Positions 1 through 11,037 of a DNA stretch of 64,000 nt are shown here, one piece after another. The notes under the pieces are model-generated. The model was not told the origin of the DNA. It saw nothing but the letters and a program-made list of their open reading frames with translations, and searched no databases. The stretch's first letter is position 1. Every line of letters starts with the position of its first letter. The position numbers and the translations under genes were made by a program. Source of the DNA: Lachnospiraceae bacterium (lineage in GTDB: Bacteria > Bacillota > Clostridia > Lachnospirales > Lachnospiraceae); the NCBI GenBank assembly GCA_015056815.1, contig SVFN01000013.1, positions 1 through 64,000 of the forward strand, written 5' to 3'.

Positions 1-33
1 GCATAACAGTATAATTCTTGAGATTTTACACAG

Positions 34-58
34 AAAAATCCCGCACAGATGTGCGGGA
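34..58 (-). terminator. rpoC terminator
   Basis: This is an intrinsic terminator on the minus strand. An 8-bp GC-rich stem (39-46 with 51-58, loop AGAT) is followed by five U (the A run at 34-38). It ends the rpoBC transcript. A second hairpin at 74-97 (9-bp stem GAGGCGGCA) lies between it and the rpoC stop; it has no U run and may protect the 3' end. Confidence 0.9.
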
Positions 59-107
59 CTTTGTCGACAGTCTGAGGCGGCAGTTGCCTGCCGCCTCTAT
101 TCTATCT

Positions 108-3100
108 CTATTCTGTCGTAACAGCGTCTTCCTCTCCGGTTTCTTCTGTTTCTGTTTCCATGCTGACATCTTCTGCTTCGTCAGTCTCATCTGCGAAGCT
201 AAGTTCTTCCTGCTCATCCTCGTAGTCCGGAATCACTTGCTTTGCGCGACTCTCTGCAAGGAGTTTTTCTTCTTTCTTCTCCTGCTCAATACGAAGATCA
301 GTATCCAGAGTTACCTCTCGATAGCGCTTCATACCGGTTCCGGCCGGAATCAGTTTACCGATCAGAACGTTCTCTTTCAGACCAATGAGCGGATCCACTT
401 TCCCTTTGATAGCAGCCTCGGTCAGTACCTTTGTGGTCTCCTGGAAAGAAGCTGCTGACATGAAGGAATTCGTGGCAAGTGCCGCCTTGGTGATACCCAG
501 AATGATCTGCTTCCCTTCTGCCGGCTCTTTTCCTTCTTCTTTCAATCTCTCATTGGTATCCTCAAACTCCAGTACATCCACAAGCGTACCCGGCAGGAAA
601 TCGGAATCACCGTTATTCTCCACGCGGATCTTCTTTAACATCTGCCTTACCAGGACCTCAATATGCTTATCCGCAATATCTACACCCTGCAGGCGGTATA
701 CGCGCTGTACTTCGCGCAGCATGTAGTCCTGTACGGCGCGGATTCCTTTGATCTTAAGGAGATCATGCGGATTCACACTACCTTCTGTCAGCTCATCACC
801 TGCTTCAAGCACTGCACCGTCCATAATCTTGATACGGGAACCGTAAGGGATCAGGTAAGTCTTGCTCTCACCGGTCTCATCATTGGTAATGATGATCTCA
901 CGTTTCTTCTTGGTATCCTTAATAACAGCCGTTCCGCCGAACTCTGCAATGATCGCAAGTCCCTTCGGCTTTCTGGCTTCAAAAAGCTCCTCGACACGGG
1001 GAAGACCCTGTGTGATATCATCACCGGCTACACCACCGGTATGGAAAGTACGCATGGTAAGCTGTGTACCCGGTTCACCGATTGACTGTGCCGCGATAAT
1101 ACCGACTGCTTCACCGACCTGAACAGCTTCACCGGTCGCCATGTTTGCACCATAGCATTTCGCGCAGATTCCCACATGTGAACGGCAGGTAAGGATGGTA
1201 CGGATCTTCACTTCCTCAATCGGTCTTCCCTTCTCATCCACGCCTGCAGACATGATCTTCGCAGCACGGCTTGGTGTGATCATATGATTCGCTTTTACAA
1301 TGATGTTACCATCTTTATCTTTTATATCCTCACAGGAATATCTTCCTGTGATCCTGTCTTTTAATCCTTCGATGGTCTCCTTGCCGTCCATGAAAGCCTT
1401 TACTTTCATGCCGGGGATCTCCTCTTTGCCTTCACAGCAGTCCATCTCACGAACGATCAGTTCCTGTGAAACGTCAACCATTCGACGTGTCAGATAACCG
1501 GAGTCTGCTGTACGAAGTGCCGTATCGGAAAGTCCCTTACGGGCTCCATGCGCTGACATGAAGTACTCCAGCACGTCAAGTCCTTCACGGAAGTTTGACT
1601 TGATCGGCAACTCGATGGTACGTCCCGTCGTATCTGCCATCAATCCACGCATTCCGGCCAGCTGTTTGATCTGCTGGTTGGAACCACGGGCACCGGAATC
1701 GGCCATCATGAAGATGTTGTTGTATTTATCCAATCCCTTTAACAGCACATCCGTAAGTTCTTTATCCGTCTCATTCCAGGTCTCGACCACAGCTCTGTAA
1801 CGTTCTTCCTCTGTAATGAGTCCGCGATTAAAGTTCTGTGTGATCTTATCAACGGTTTTCTGTGCTGCCTCAAGCATTTCCGGCTTCTTGGCCGGCACTG
1901 TCATATCGGAGATGGAAACCGTCATGGCTGCTCTTGTCGAATACTTGTAGCCCATCGCCTTAATATGGTCAAGCACTTCTGCTGTCATCGTCGCCCCATG
2001 CGTATTGATGACTTTCTCCAGGATCTGCTTCAGTCCCTTCTTTCCTACATGGAAATCCACCTCGAGAAGATTTTCATTCCCCGGAATGCTGCGGTCTACA
2101 TAACCAAGATCCTGCGGAATGATCTCATTGAAAATAAATCTTCCAAGTGTTGACTCCACATTACTGCTGACTTCTTCTCCATCAGCCCCGGTCTTCGTCA
2201 CACGGACTGTAATGCGGGAATGCAGCGTACATGCACCATTCTCATACGCAAGGATCGCTTCGTTAACATTCTTGAAGAATTTGCCTTCCCCGACTGCTCC
2301 GGGTCTTTCCTGCGTCAGATAATAGATACCCAGCACCATATCCTGTGAAGGAACGGCAACCGGTCCGCCATCCGAAGGCTTCAGGAGATTATTCGGTGAG
2401 AGCAGAAGGAATCTGCACTCTGCCTGAGCCTCTACGGAAAGAGGAAGATGCACAGCCATCTGGTCTCCGTCGAAGTCGGCATTGAACGCCGTACATACGA
2501 GCGGATGCAGTTTGATGGCCTTACCCTCTACCAGGATCGGCTCGAATGCCTGAATACCCAGTCTGTGAAGAGTAGGGGCACGGTTTAACATAACCGGATG
2601 TTCTTTGATGACTTCTTCCAAAACATCCCATACCTGTGTATCTAATTTTTCAACAATCTTTTTTGCGTTTTTAATATTCTGCGAAATGCCTCTGGATACC
2701 AGCTCTTTCATCACAAAGGGCTTAAACAGCTCGATTGCCATTTCCTTCGGCAGACCGCACTGGTAAATCTTAAGTTCCGGTCCTACAACGATAACGGAAC
2801 GTCCGGAATAGTCTACACGCTTACCTAACAGGTTCTGGCGGAAACGTCCGGATTTACCTTTTAACATATCTGAAAGGGACTTAAGCGGTCTGTTGCCCGG
2901 TCCCGTTACGGGACGTCCGCGTCTGCCATTATCGATCAGGGCATCCACGGCCTCCTGCAGCATTCTTTTCTCGTTGCGGACGATGATATCCGGTGCACCG
3001 AGGTCTAACAGTCTCTTCAGACGGTTATTACGGTTAATGATACGGCGGTACAGATCATTCAGATCGGAAGTCGCAAAACGACCACCATCAAGCTGTACCA

Positions 3101-3842
3101 TCGGACGAAGATCCGGCGGGATCACCGGAACCACATCCATGATCATCCACTCCGGTCTGTTGCCGGATTCTCTGAACGCTTCTATCACTTCCAGTCTTTT
3201 AATGATCCGTGCTCTCTTCTGACCGCTTGAATCCTTCAGATCTGCCTTTAATTCTACGGATTCTTTTTCAAGATCGATGGCCTGTAAAAGCTCCTTAACA
3301 GATTCTGCTCCCATTCCTACACGGAATGTATTGCCATATTCTTCTCTGGCATCCTGATATTCCTTTTCGGAAAGGACCTGCTTGTAATCAAGCTTTGTCT
3401 CTCCCGGATCCAGCACGATATAAGATGCAAAATACAAAACCTTTTCCAGGATCCTGGGGGACAGATCCAGGATCAGTCCCATCCGGCTCGGAATTCCTTT
3501 GAAATACCAAATGTGCGATACCGGAGCCGCAAGCTCGATATGCCCCATACGCTCACGTCGTACATTTGCTTTTGTGACCTCAACACCACACCGGTCACAG
3601 ACAACACCTTTATATCTGATCTTTTTATACTTACCGCAATGACATTCCCAGTCTTTGCTCGGTCCGAAGATCTTCTCACAGAACAGACCGTCTTTCTCCG
3701 GCTTCAATGTTCTGTAATTGATGGTCTCCGGTTTTAATACTTCCCCTCTGGACCACTCTCTGATCTTTTCCGGACTTGCCAGTCCGATCTTGATCGCATC
3801 AAATGTCATTGGCTGGTACACTTCATTTTTCGTTTCTGGCAT
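108..3842 (-). CDS. rpoC: DNA-directed RNA polymerase subunit beta'
   Basis: This is the beta' subunit of RNA polymerase, 1244 residues, full length for Firmicutes. The catalytic motif NADFDGDQM is at residues 454-462, and its three Asp (456, 458, 460) bind the active-site magnesium. The N-terminal zinc site (CHCG...CDRCG, about residues 66-86) and the C-terminal zinc cysteines ([11 protein letters not shown]) are present. The C-terminus ends in a Glu/Asp/Thr-rich tail, as in other clostridia. The ATG at 3842 lies 17 bases past the rpoB stop, so the two genes are co-transcribed. Nothing is missing or inserted. Confidence 0.98.
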   Translation of the reverse strand: MPETKNEVYQPMTFDAIKIGLASPEKIREWSRGEVLKPETINYRTLKPEKDGLFCEKIFGPSKDWECHCGKYKKIRYKGVVCDRCGVEVTKANVRRERMGHIELAAPVSHIWYFKGIPSRMGLILDLSPRILEKVLYFASYIVLDPGETKLDYKQVLSEKEYQDAREEYGNTFRVGMGAESVKELLQAIDLEKESVELKADLKDSSGQKRARIIKRLEVIEAFRESGNRPEWMIMDVVPVIPPDLRPMVQLDGGRFATSDLNDLYRRIINRNNRLKRLLDLGAPDIIVRNEKRMLQEAVDALIDNGRRGRPVTGPGNRPLKSLSDMLKGKSGRFRQNLLGKRVDYSGRSVIVVGPELKIYQCGLPKEMAIELFKPFVMKELVSRGISQNIKNAKKIVEKLDTQVWDVLEEVIKEHPVMLNRAPTLHRLGIQAFEPILVEGKAIKLHPLVCTAFNADFDGDQMAVHLPLSVEAQAECRFLLLSPNNLLKPSDGGPVAVPSQDMVLGIYYLTQERPGAVGEGKFFKNVNEAILAYENGACTLHSRITVRVTKTGADGEEVSSNVESTLGRFIFNEIIPQDLGYVDRSIPGNENLLEVDFHVGKKGLKQILEKVINTHGATMTAEVLDHIKAMGYKYSTRAAMTVSISDMTVPAKKPEMLEAAQKTVDKITQNFNRGLITEEERYRAVVETWNETDKELTDVLLKGLDKYNNIFMMADSGARGSNQQIKQLAGMRGLMADTTGRTIELPIKSNFREGLDVLEYFMSAHGARKGLSDTALRTADSGYLTRRMVDVSQELIVREMDCCEGKEEIPGMKVKAFMDGKETIEGLKDRITGRYSCEDIKDKDGNIIVKANHMITPSRAAKIMSAGVDEKGRPIEEVKIRTILTCRSHVGICAKCYGANMATGEAVQVGEAVGIIAAQSIGEPGTQLTMRTFHTGGVAGDDITQGLPRVEELFEARKPKGLAIIAEFGGTAVIKDTKKKREIIITNDETGESKTYLIPYGSRIKIMDGAVLEAGDELTEGSVNPHDLLKIKGIRAVQDYMLREVQRVYRLQGVDIADKHIEVLVRQMLKKIRVENNGDSDFLPGTLVDVLEFEDTNERLKEEGKEPAEGKQIILGITKAALATNSFMSAASFQETTKVLTEAAIKGKVDPLIGLKENVLIGKLIPAGTGMKRYREVTLDTDLRIEQEKKEEKLLAESRAKQVIPDYEDEQEELSFADETDEAEDVSMETETEETGEEDAVTTE

Positions 3843-3859
3843 GTTGGCACTCCTTCCAA

Positions 3860-6800
3860 TTACTCATCAAAGCTCTCTTCGAGTTCTTCCATTTCCAATT
3901 CTTCCATGTCTTCTTCAAACTCTTCGTCTTCGACATTTACAAGTTCTTCACTCTCAGCATCGAATTCCTGTTTCTGATAGCCCATGGCACCGAGTGACTC
4001 AGACTCTTTGTCATAGTTATAATTCTTGGAATCTCCTTCCAGTTCAAACCTGAAATCTGTATCACCGTAATCAATGGTCTCTTTAATCTCTACTTCTTCG
4101 TTATTCTCACCGAGTACCTTCATATCAAGTCCTAACGACTGTAATTCCTTCAAAAGTACTTTAAAGGATTCCGGAATGCCCGGCTCAGGGATATTGTCTC
4201 CCTTAATGATCGCTTCATAGGTCTTAACACGTCCGATCACATCATCGGATTTTACGGTCAAAATCTCCTGTAAGGTATAGGATGCACCGTAAGCCTCCAG
4301 CGCCCAGACCTCCATCTCTCCGAAACGCTGACCGCCGAACTGCGCTTTACCGCCCAAAGGCTGCTGTGTAACGAGGGAGTATGGTCCTGTGGAACGGGCA
4401 TGGATCTTATCATCAACCAGATGATGGAGTTTAAGGTAGTGCATGTGTCCGATGGTTACCGGCGAATCAAAGAACTCACCTGTACGGCCGTCACGCAGTC
4501 TTACCTTACCGTCTCTTGAGATCGGAACGCCTTTCCACAGCTTTCTGTGCTCTCTGTTCTCATAGAGATAATCCATTACTTCCGGAAGTAATTCTTCTTT
4601 GTGAAGCTTCTCGAATTCTTCCCATTCAAGGTTTACATAATCATTCGCAAGCTCCAGCGTATCCATAATATCATTTTCTTTTGCACCATCAAATACCGGT
4701 GTCGCAACATTAAAGCCCAAAGCCTTTGCTGCCAAAGAAAGATGAATCTCCAGTACCTGTCCGATATTCATACGGGAAGGCACACCCAAAGGATTCAATA
4801 CGATATCCAGCGGACGGCCATTTGGCAGATACGGCATATCCTCAACAGGAAGTACGCGGGAAACCACACCCTTGTTTCCATGACGGCCTGCCATCTTATC
4901 GCCGACGGAGATCTTACGTTTCTGTGCAATGTAAATACGTACGGACTGGTTTACGCCAGGTGAAAGCTCATCGCCGTTTTCCCTGGTAAACACCTTGGCA
5001 TCCACAACGATACCATACTCACCATGTGGTACTTTAAGGGACGTATCCCTTACTTCTCTCGCCTTCTCACCAAAGATCGCACGTAAAAGTCTCTCTTCTG
5101 CGGTAAGCTCGGTCTCTCCCTTAGGCGTCACCTTGCCTACCAGGATATCACCGGCACGCACTTCCGCACCGATACGGATAATACCGCGGTCATCCAGATC
5201 CTTTAATGCATCATCACCCACACCCGGCACATCTCTCGTGATTTCTTCCGGTCCCAGCTTGGTATCGCGGGCTTCTGCTTCGTATTCCTCAATATGGATA
5301 GATGTGTACACATCTTCCTGTACCAATCTTTCACTTAATAATACGGCATCCTCGTAGTTATAACCTTCCCACGTCATGAAGCCGATGAGAGGATTCTTGC
5401 CGAGAGCCAGTTCCCCATTGGAAGAAGAAGGTCCGTCCGCGATGACTTCCCCGGCTTCCACATGCATACCCTTGAACACGATCGGTCTCTGGTTATAACA
5501 GTTGGACTGGTTACTTCTGGCAAACTTCGTCAGGCGGTATTCATCCTTCTCACCGTCGTCATATGTCATCTTGATCAGGTTGGAGGAAACGTAATCGATC
5601 GTTCCCGCCTTCTTTGCGATCACGCAGACACCGGAATCCACCGCTGTCTTCGGCTCCATACCGGTACCGACTACCGGAGCATCCGTAAACAGAAGCGGAA
5701 CGGCCTGACGCTGCATGTTGGAACCCATCAGCGCACGGTTCGCATCATCATTCTGCAAAAACGGGATCAAAGCAGTAGCCACAGAGAATACCATCTTCGG
5801 AGATACATCCATGTAATCAAACAATGCCTTCGGATACTCCTGTGTTTCTTCTCTGTAACGACCGGATACGGAATTCTTAATAAAATGCCCTTCCTTATCA
5901 AGCGGTTCACTCGCCTGTGCCACATGATAATTATCTTCTTCATCCGCAGTCATATATACTACTTCGTCCGTAACACGCGGATTAGCCGGATCAGTCTTGT
6001 CGATCTTACGGTACGGTGCTTCTACAAAACCATACTCATTGATCCTCGCATAGGAAGCCAGTGAGTTGATCAGACCGATGTTCGGTCCCTCGGGGGTCTC
6101 GATCGGGCACATTCTTCCGTAATGGGAGTAATGTACATCTCGCACCTCGAATCCGGCACGGTCTCTGGAAAGACCACCGGGTCCCAATGCAGACAAACGT
6201 CTCTTATGTGTCAACTCACCGAGTGGATTGTTCTGATCCATGAACTGTGACAGCTGGGAAGATCCAAAAAATTCTTTTACCGCTGCCTGCACCGGCTTGA
6301 TATTGATCAGCGCCTGCGGAGAAACCTCCTCCGCATCATGCGTAGTCATACGCTCACGCACAACTCTCTCCAGTCTGGTAAGGCCGACACGATACTGATT
6401 CTGCAAAAGCTCGCCTACGGCTCTGATACGTCTGTTACCCAAATGGTCGATATCATCATCATTACCAAGGCCATACTCCAGATGAATGTTATAGTTGATG
6501 GAAGCCAGAATATCTTCCTTTGTAATATGCTTCGGAACAAGCTCTGCCACATTTTTCTTCAGTGCATCAAACAACTCATCCGGCCGGTCCTCATACTCTT
6601 CCAGAATCTGGCAAAGCACCGGATAATAAACCTTCTCGGTAATGCCCAGCTCCCTCGGATTGCAATCGACGAAATTCGTCAGCTCCACCATCATATTGGA
6701 AAGAACTTTAACATTGCGTTCCTCTGTCTGCACATATACAAACGGAACTGCCGCATTCTGGATCCTGTCTGCCAGCTCCAGAGTCACCTTTGTGCCGGCT

Positions 6801-7747
6801 TCCACTAACACTTCACCTGTCTGCGGATCCACTGCGTCCTCGGAAAGCGTGAAATTGCGGATACGGTTACGCAACGCCAGTTTTTTATTGAATTTATAAC
6901 GTCCGACTTTAGCAAGGTCATATCTTCTGGGGTCAAAGAACATCCCTGTGATCAGACTCTCCGCACTCTCTACGGAAAGCGGCTCACCCGGACGTATTTT
7001 TTTGTATAACTCTAACAGACCGTTTTCATAACTTCCGTTCGGCTCCTTCTCTGTGATGGAAGGATCCTTCGTGAAACTGGCCTCGATCTTCGGCTCATCA
7101 CCGAATAACTCTCTGATCTCATCGTTTGTGCCGATTCCAAGTGCTCTGAGTAAAACCGTGATCGGCACTTTTCTGGTTCTATCTACACGAACATAAAAAA
7201 TGTCATTGGAATCCGTCTCATACTCCAACCATGCACCACGGTTGGGGATGACGGTACAGGAATACAACTCTTTACCGATCTTATCATGCGCGATCGCATA
7301 ATAAATACCCGGAGAACGTACCAACTGGCTTACGATTACACGTTCTGCACCATTGATCACAAAAGTACCAGTTTCTGTCATAAGCGGAAGATCGCCCATG
7401 AAAATCTCATGCTCACTGATTTCCTCTGTTTCCTTATGATAAAGACGTACTTTTACTTTAAGCGGTGCCGCATATGTCGCATCACGCTCTTTGCACTTCT
7501 CGATCGAATACTTGGCATCTTCCCTGCACAACTCAAAATCGACAAACTCCAGACTGAGCTGCCCGCTGTAGTCGTCAATCGGTGAGATATCCGCAAATAC
7601 TTCTTTTAAACCTTCTTTTAAGAACCAGTTATAAGAATCTTTCTGGACCTCAATCAGGTTCGGCATGTCAAGAACCTCTTTCTGTCTCGAATAGCTCATA
7701 CGCATGCTCTTGCCTGAAGTAACCGGACGTATTCTGTTCTTTTCCAT
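3860..7747 (-). CDS. rpoB: DNA-directed RNA polymerase subunit beta
   Basis: This is the beta subunit of RNA polymerase, 1295 residues from the ATG at 7747. A GTG four codons upstream (7759) is also in frame, but the GGGGTG ribosome binding site overlaps it and is spaced correctly only for the ATG. The rifampicin-region segment ([20 protein letters not shown]) and the switch/hybrid-binding motifs ([11 protein letters not shown]) are present. The last 60 residues are very rich in Glu and Asp, a feature of many Lachnospiraceae RpoB proteins. A strong promoter lies 90 bases upstream, so rpoBC can be transcribed independently of rplJL. Confidence 0.98.
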   Translation of the reverse strand: MEKNRIRPVTSGKSMRMSYSRQKEVLDMPNLIEVQKDSYNWFLKEGLKEVFADISPIDDYSGQLSLEFVDFELCREDAKYSIEKCKERDATYAAPLKVKVRLYHKETEEISEHEIFMGDLPLMTETGTFVINGAERVIVSQLVRSPGIYYAIAHDKIGKELYSCTVIPNRGAWLEYETDSNDIFYVRVDRTRKVPITVLLRALGIGTNDEIRELFGDEPKIEASFTKDPSITEKEPNGSYENGLLELYKKIRPGEPLSVESAESLITGMFFDPRRYDLAKVGRYKFNKKLALRNRIRNFTLSEDAVDPQTGEVLVEAGTKVTLELADRIQNAAVPFVYVQTEERNVKVLSNMMVELTNFVDCNPRELGITEKVYYPVLCQILEEYEDRPDELFDALKKNVAELVPKHITKEDILASINYNIHLEYGLGNDDDIDHLGNRRIRAVGELLQNQYRVGLTRLERVVRERMTTHDAEEVSPQALINIKPVQAAVKEFFGSSQLSQFMDQNNPLGELTHKRRLSALGPGGLSRDRAGFEVRDVHYSHYGRMCPIETPEGPNIGLINSLASYARINEYGFVEAPYRKIDKTDPANPRVTDEVVYMTADEEDNYHVAQASEPLDKEGHFIKNSVSGRYREETQEYPKALFDYMDVSPKMVFSVATALIPFLQNDDANRALMGSNMQRQAVPLLFTDAPVVGTGMEPKTAVDSGVCVIAKKAGTIDYVSSNLIKMTYDDGEKDEYRLTKFARSNQSNCYNQRPIVFKGMHVEAGEVIADGPSSSNGELALGKNPLIGFMTWEGYNYEDAVLLSERLVQEDVYTSIHIEEYEAEARDTKLGPEEITRDVPGVGDDALKDLDDRGIIRIGAEVRAGDILVGKVTPKGETELTAEERLLRAIFGEKAREVRDTSLKVPHGEYGIVVDAKVFTRENGDELSPGVNQSVRIYIAQKRKISVGDKMAGRHGNKGVVSRVLPVEDMPYLPNGRPLDIVLNPLGVPSRMNIGQVLEIHLSLAAKALGFNVATPVFDGAKENDIMDTLELANDYVNLEWEEFEKLHKEELLPEVMDYLYENREHRKLWKGVPISRDGKVRLRDGRTGEFFDSPVTIGHMHYLKLHHLVDDKIHARSTGPYSLVTQQPLGGKAQFGGQRFGEMEVWALEAYGASYTLQEILTVKSDDVIGRVKTYEAIIKGDNIPEPGIPESFKVLLKELQSLGLDMKVLGENNEEVEIKETIDYGDTDFRFELEGDSKNYNYDKESESLGAMGYQKQEFDAESEELVNVEDEEFEEDMEELEMEELEESFDE

Positions 7748-7834
7748 CTGACATTTCACCCCGTTCTTTCAAATTTTGGCAATAAAAAGCCACTTTGCCC
7801 TATAAAGACAATTTACCACAATAATGCATTGTCC

Positions 7835-7863
7835 ATCGTATCACAAATTTCAATTGGAGTCAA
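7835..7863 (-). promoter_or_regulatory. rpoBC promoter
   Basis: A sigma-A type promoter on the minus strand: -35 TTGACT (7858-7863), 17-bp spacer, -10 TACGAT (7835-7840). It lies downstream of the rplL terminator and about 90 bases upstream of the rpoB ATG. The rplL-rpoB gap (7748-8075) holds this promoter, the terminator and no convincing gene. Confidence 0.8.
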
Positions 7864-8024
7864 GGATAAAATTAAGAATTCTCAGATTTTTGTAACTGCC
7901 CAAAACACCGGGATGTGTTTATCATTGCAAGCAGGTTTGAGATCGTTCCGTCTTGGGAACTTCGCAGAAGCAGGCGGAGCGTTTTTACTTTTTAACAGAT
8001 CAGCATTGCCTATAAAGTCATACG

Positions 8025-8057
8025 AAAAGAGTGTGACCGCATTTTACGGTCACACTC
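8025..8057 (-). terminator. Terminator/attenuator after rplL
   Basis: A perfect 11-bp stem (8029-8039 with 8047-8057, 7-base loop) is followed by UUUU on the minus strand. It sits 18 bases past the rplL stop, where many bacteria attenuate transcription so that ribosomal proteins are made in excess over RNA polymerase. Confidence 0.88.
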
Positions 8058-8075
8058 CAGTCCATATCACTGTAA

Positions 8076-8453
8076 TTACTTAAGTGTAACTTTAGCACCT
8101 TCAGCTTCAAGTTTGCTCTTAAGATCTTCAGCTTCCTCTTTAGAAGCAGCTTCCTTGATTACCTTCGGAGCGCTGTCAACTGCGTCTTTAGCTTCCTTTA
8201 AGCCAAGGCCAGTAGCTTCACGAACAACCTTGATAACTTTAACTTTGTTAGGACCAACTTCTGTCAGCTCTACGTCAAACTCTGTCTTCTCTTCTGCTGC
8301 GCCTGCTGCGTCACCGCCTGCTGCTGCAACTACAACGCCTGCTGCTGCGGATACACCGAACTCTTCTTCACAAGCTTTTACTAAATCATTTAACTCTAAT
8401 ACTGATAACTCTTTAATAGCATCGATTAATTCTGCTGTTGTTAATTTTGCCAT
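8076..8453 (-). CDS. rplL: 50S ribosomal protein L7/L12
   Basis: Ribosomal stalk protein L7/L12, 125 residues, which recruits translation GTPases. It has the N-terminal dimerisation helix, an Ala/Gly-rich hinge (about residues 35-50) and the C-terminal domain with [12 protein letters not shown]. The start at 8453 (MAKLTT) is chosen because the AGGAGG-like site GGAGGAAAACAAA precedes it; an in-frame ATG five codons upstream overlaps that site. It follows rplJ by 85 bases in the same transcript. Confidence 0.97.
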   Translation of the reverse strand: MAKLTTAELIDAIKELSVLELNDLVKACEEEFGVSAAAGVVVAAAGGDAAGAAEEKTEFDVELTEVGPNKVKVIKVVREATGLGLKEAKDAVDSAPKVIKEAASKEEAEDLKSKLEAEGAKVTLK

Positions 8454-8538
8454 TTTGTTTTCCTCCATTATAAATTTTCAATAAAAACGGTTACTGTTTT
8501 TGTGTCTGGACACTTTCTGTAAGCACAGATCCTGTCGA

Positions 8539-9072
8539 TTATTCAGCTGCCGGTGCTTCCTCAGCTGCTGGTGCTGCCGCACCTTCCGCACCGCCTTTTT
8601 CAGCCAGCTGCTTCATGACGCGTGCAAAGTTTGCAATAGGAGACTGCATGCTGCCAAGCAACTTGGACAGTAATACTTCTCTGCTCGGGATGTTACCGAT
8701 CGCGGTAATGCCGTTCGCATCATAAGCAATGCCTTCTACCACACCACCCTTGATCTCAAGGGCATTTGCTGTCTTGGCAAATTTACCCAGGACTCTTGCT
8801 GCTGCTGTTGCATCGTCTGCGGAGATCGCTGCTGCTGTAGGTCCTTCAAGATACTGTGATAACGGCTCAAAATCCGTACCGGCAAACGCACGTGTCAGCA
8901 TGGTGTTCTTATATACTTTATAAGTAACATTTGCCTCACGGAGCTCTTTACGAAGCTGCGTATCCTGCGCTACGGTAAGTCCGCGGTAATCAACCAAAAC
9001 CACGCTCTGTGCATCTTTGATATAACCCGAAATCTCCTCAACGATAGGCTGTTTCAATTCAACTTTTGCCAT
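8539..9072 (-). CDS. rplJ: 50S ribosomal protein L10
   Basis: Ribosomal protein L10, 177 residues, the base of the L7/L12 stalk. It begins MAKVELKQPIVEEI, has the typical VDYRGLTV motif, and ends in an Ala/Glu/Pro-rich tail that anchors L12 dimers. The ATG at 9072 follows a GGAGG site. The gene is preceded by an L10 leader, through which L10(L12)4 is expected to repress its own synthesis. Confidence 0.97.
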   Translation of the reverse strand: MAKVELKQPIVEEISGYIKDAQSVVLVDYRGLTVAQDTQLRKELREANVTYKVYKNTMLTRAFAGTDFEPLSQYLEGPTAAAISADDATAAARVLGKFAKTANALEIKGGVVEGIAYDANGITAIGNIPSREVLLSKLLGSMQSPIANFARVMKQLAEKGGAEGAAAPAAEEAPAAE

Positions 9073-9120
9073 TTCTTTACCTCCTTATAGATTTACTGCC
9101 GAAAGGAGTGTAATATCATG

Positions 9121-9147
9121 AAAAAACCTTCCGAAAAGCCGGAAGGT
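9121..9147 (-). terminator. L10 leader attenuator terminator
   Basis: An 8-bp stem (9126-9133 with 9140-9147) is followed by six U on the minus strand. It lies between the L10-binding part of the leader and the rplJ ribosome binding site. In Firmicutes L10 leaders such a terminator is regulated by L10 binding. Confidence 0.85.
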
Positions 9148-9240
9148 CAGAAATCACATAAATTCACTCGTTCTTTCCTCGGTAGGCGATATCCTTACGC
9201 TTGCGTTTCCGCTCGCACCTACTGTCTTCGGCATAGTCTT
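9148..9240 (-). ncRNA. Ribosomal protein L10 leader
   Basis: The minus strand carries the conserved L10 leader elements: CCGAAGACAGTAGGTGC near 9236 and the partner CCTACCGAGG near 9178, followed by the attenuator hairpin at 9121-9147. In this family the L10(L12)4 complex binds the kink-turn structure and represses rplJL. Identification rests on these motifs and the position before rplJ; no covariance-model search was run. Confidence 0.85.
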
Positions 9241-9255
9241 AACGACCTTTTCTAC

Positions 9256-9283
9256 ATTATCACAAATATGCAGGTACTGTCAA
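9256..9283 (-). promoter_or_regulatory. rplJL promoter
   Basis: On the minus strand: -35 TTGACA (9278-9283), 16-bp spacer, extended -10 TGTGATAAT with GATAAT at 9256-9261. It starts 10 bases past the stop of the CapA-like gene and directly precedes the L10 leader, so rplJL transcription does not depend on the upstream genes. Confidence 0.82.
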
Positions 9284-9292
9284 CTACTTTTT

Positions 9293-10678
9293 TCAAAAGT
9301 CAACGAATCCGTCTGCATCGATCGATATCCCCGGCGAAATACTGCGCATATATTCCAGAATGCGTTCTTTCTCCGCTCCGTCCGCGATCGTGGTCTTGCA
9401 ATTATGCTGCACTGCCGGAATAAACTGATAGGACTTTAATCCTTCCCTGGATAAAACGACTTTCACCAGCCCCGTATCCAGCGTCTTGGAATTAAACCAG
9501 TAATTACCGAGGCTGTAGATCACAGGAACACCGTCCACATTGGCAAACGGCTGCAGACAATGGGAATGATCGCCCATGATCAGATCTGCGCCCGCCTGCG
9601 CCAGTGCCTTCGCCTGTTCAAGCTGTGCCCAGTCCGGCTGCGCCACGTTTTCCGTCCCCCAATGTATATAGACGATCACAACGCCCTCTTTCTCTTTTGC
9701 TCTTCGTACCGCATCCGTCAGATCCTCCAGGGCCTTCCCCCAGCAGCGGAACGTTCCCGGACTGTTCTCGGTGGCTCCCTTTGTATCCGGATCATCCAGC
9801 CGTTCGATCTGGGTAGCCGACAGATACGTCACCCGGATCCCGTTTTTGCAGAAAGTAACTGCCCCGGAAGCCTCTTTCTTATCCCTGCCGGCACCGACAT
9901 AAGGGATCCCTGCCCGTTCCAGAGTATCCAGCGTATCCAAAAGAGAGACCTCGCCGTAATCATAGCTGTGATTATTGGCGAGCGAAACAATATCCACGCC
10001 CATGTCTTTGAGAATCCCGACATTTTCGGGTTTGCTGCGAAACGCATACGTCTTGCCTGCCGTCGGCTCCCCCCGCGTGGTGTAGGTAAATTCATTGTTG
10101 ACCATACAGACATCACTATCACGCATTTGTGTAAGCAGCTTTTCAGAAATGCAATTCGCGATATCCGATCCACGCTGCACATATGCCTGCATGTTACTAT
10201 ACGCATCGTGAAAGCAGACGTCTCCGGCAAATGTCAGTACGATTTCGCCGCTGTCGTCATCCGCAAGTTTCCTGTCACCCGGTTCTGCCGCCGTCTCTTC
10301 TGTCCGCAACTCTTCCTCCGTTCGTTCTGCTTCTTCCGCTTTCTGTTCATCCTGCAGACTTTCATTCAGATCCGCCGTATCAGCCAGATCCGGATTTTGA
10401 TCCGGTTCCTGCTCATCGGACGCCCCCGCTTCGTTCTCTTCTTTTTCCCCCGGCATGGTCTTTGCATCATCTTCGTGCGAAGCCGCTGTGCGTCCCGCTT
10501 CTATTGTCTGCTCCTGTGCGCTTTTATGTTCCCGGATCAAAAAGCACGCCAAGACAATAAACAATGTGGCAAGCAAAAGCACTTCCATCCGTCTGATCCG
10601 CGCACGCAGGCGACGTTTTTGTCTTTTTTTCCTTCTGCGCTCCCGTTCGAGCCGCATCTGCTCATCCGTATTATTCAT
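9293..10678 (-). CDS. CapA-family poly-gamma-glutamate synthesis-like protein
   Basis: A CapA/PgsA-like metallophosphoesterase-fold protein, 461 residues. A basic N-terminus is followed by one membrane segment (about residues 33-50), then an acidic Glu/Asp/Ala linker (about 55-140) and the extracellular CapA domain. That domain carries the family motifs: LTFAGDVCFHDAY, NNEFTYTTRG, VDIVSLANNHSYDYG, YIHWGTE and GADLIMGDHSHCLQP. The start at 10678 is chosen from the GGGGAGG site; upstream ATG codons lack one. No capBC partners are present, so polymer synthesis should not be assumed. The gene lies between rplA and rplJ, interrupting a normally continuous ribosomal cluster, with its own candidate promoter. 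Confidence 0.85.
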   Translation of the reverse strand: MNNTDEQMRLERERRRKKRQKRRLRARIRRMEVLLLATLFIVLACFLIREHKSAQEQTIEAGRTAASHEDDAKTMPGEKEENEAGASDEQEPDQNPDLADTADLNESLQDEQKAEEAERTEEELRTEETAAEPGDRKLADDDSGEIVLTFAGDVCFHDAYSNMQAYVQRGSDIANCISEKLLTQMRDSDVCMVNNEFTYTTRGEPTAGKTYAFRSKPENVGILKDMGVDIVSLANNHSYDYGEVSLLDTLDTLERAGIPYVGAGRDKKEASGAVTFCKNGIRVTYLSATQIERLDDPDTKGATENSPGTFRCWGKALEDLTDAVRRAKEKEGVVIVYIHWGTENVAQPDWAQLEQAKALAQAGADLIMGDHSHCLQPFANVDGVPVIYSLGNYWFNSKTLDTGLVKVVLSREGLKSYQFIPAVQHNCKTTIADGAEKERILEYMRSISPGISIDADGFVDF

Positions 10679-10892
10679 TCCTGCCTCCCCGCACATCATC
10701 GTCAAGTAGTTTCAACAGCCATGAGCTTTTTCATCGTCTTTTGCCACCCCTATGCTTCAACGGCAGCACTTTCTCTTTGTCATTTTAACGCATTTTACGG
10801 CATAATACCATACCCAATGCACATCCTTCTCTTTTGCAGGTCAGTCATTCCGGAAGGTGTTTACGGCATGTCTTTTTGTCTTTTGTCTTGTT

Positions 10893-10922
10893 ACTCTACG
10901 TTCATATATGTATCTATGTCAA
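10893..10922 (-). promoter_or_regulatory. Candidate promoter for the CapA-like gene
   Basis: On the minus strand: -35 TTGACA (10917-10922), 18-bp spacer, -10 TAGAGT (10893-10898). The -35 is perfect but the -10 is weak. It would give a leader of about 210 bases before the CapA-like gene. The rest of the 10679-10988 gap holds no gene that I can support. Confidence 0.4.
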
Positions 10923-10989
10923 AGCAGCGGACGGAGCCGCACAGATCCGGGCATGGAAGTTTTATGGAAATCGCGTTTTCCCGTAAAGC

Positions 10990-11016
10990 AAAAAGGCCAT
11001 CGCCGAAGCGATGACC
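10990..11016 (-). terminator. rplKA operon terminator
   Basis: An 8-bp stem (10995-11002 with 11009-11016; loop CGAAG-like) is followed by five U on the minus strand, 21 bases past the rplA stop. It separates rplA from the CapA-like gene. Confidence 0.87.
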
Positions 11017-11037
11017 TGTAAATAGCAAGTATAACGA

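Noticed and set aside
9560-11014. A 484-codon open frame on the plus strand opposite the CapA-like gene and rplA terminator
   Set aside because: It is antisense to a clear CapA-family protein, has Cys/His/Arg-rich shadow composition and no ribosome binding site.
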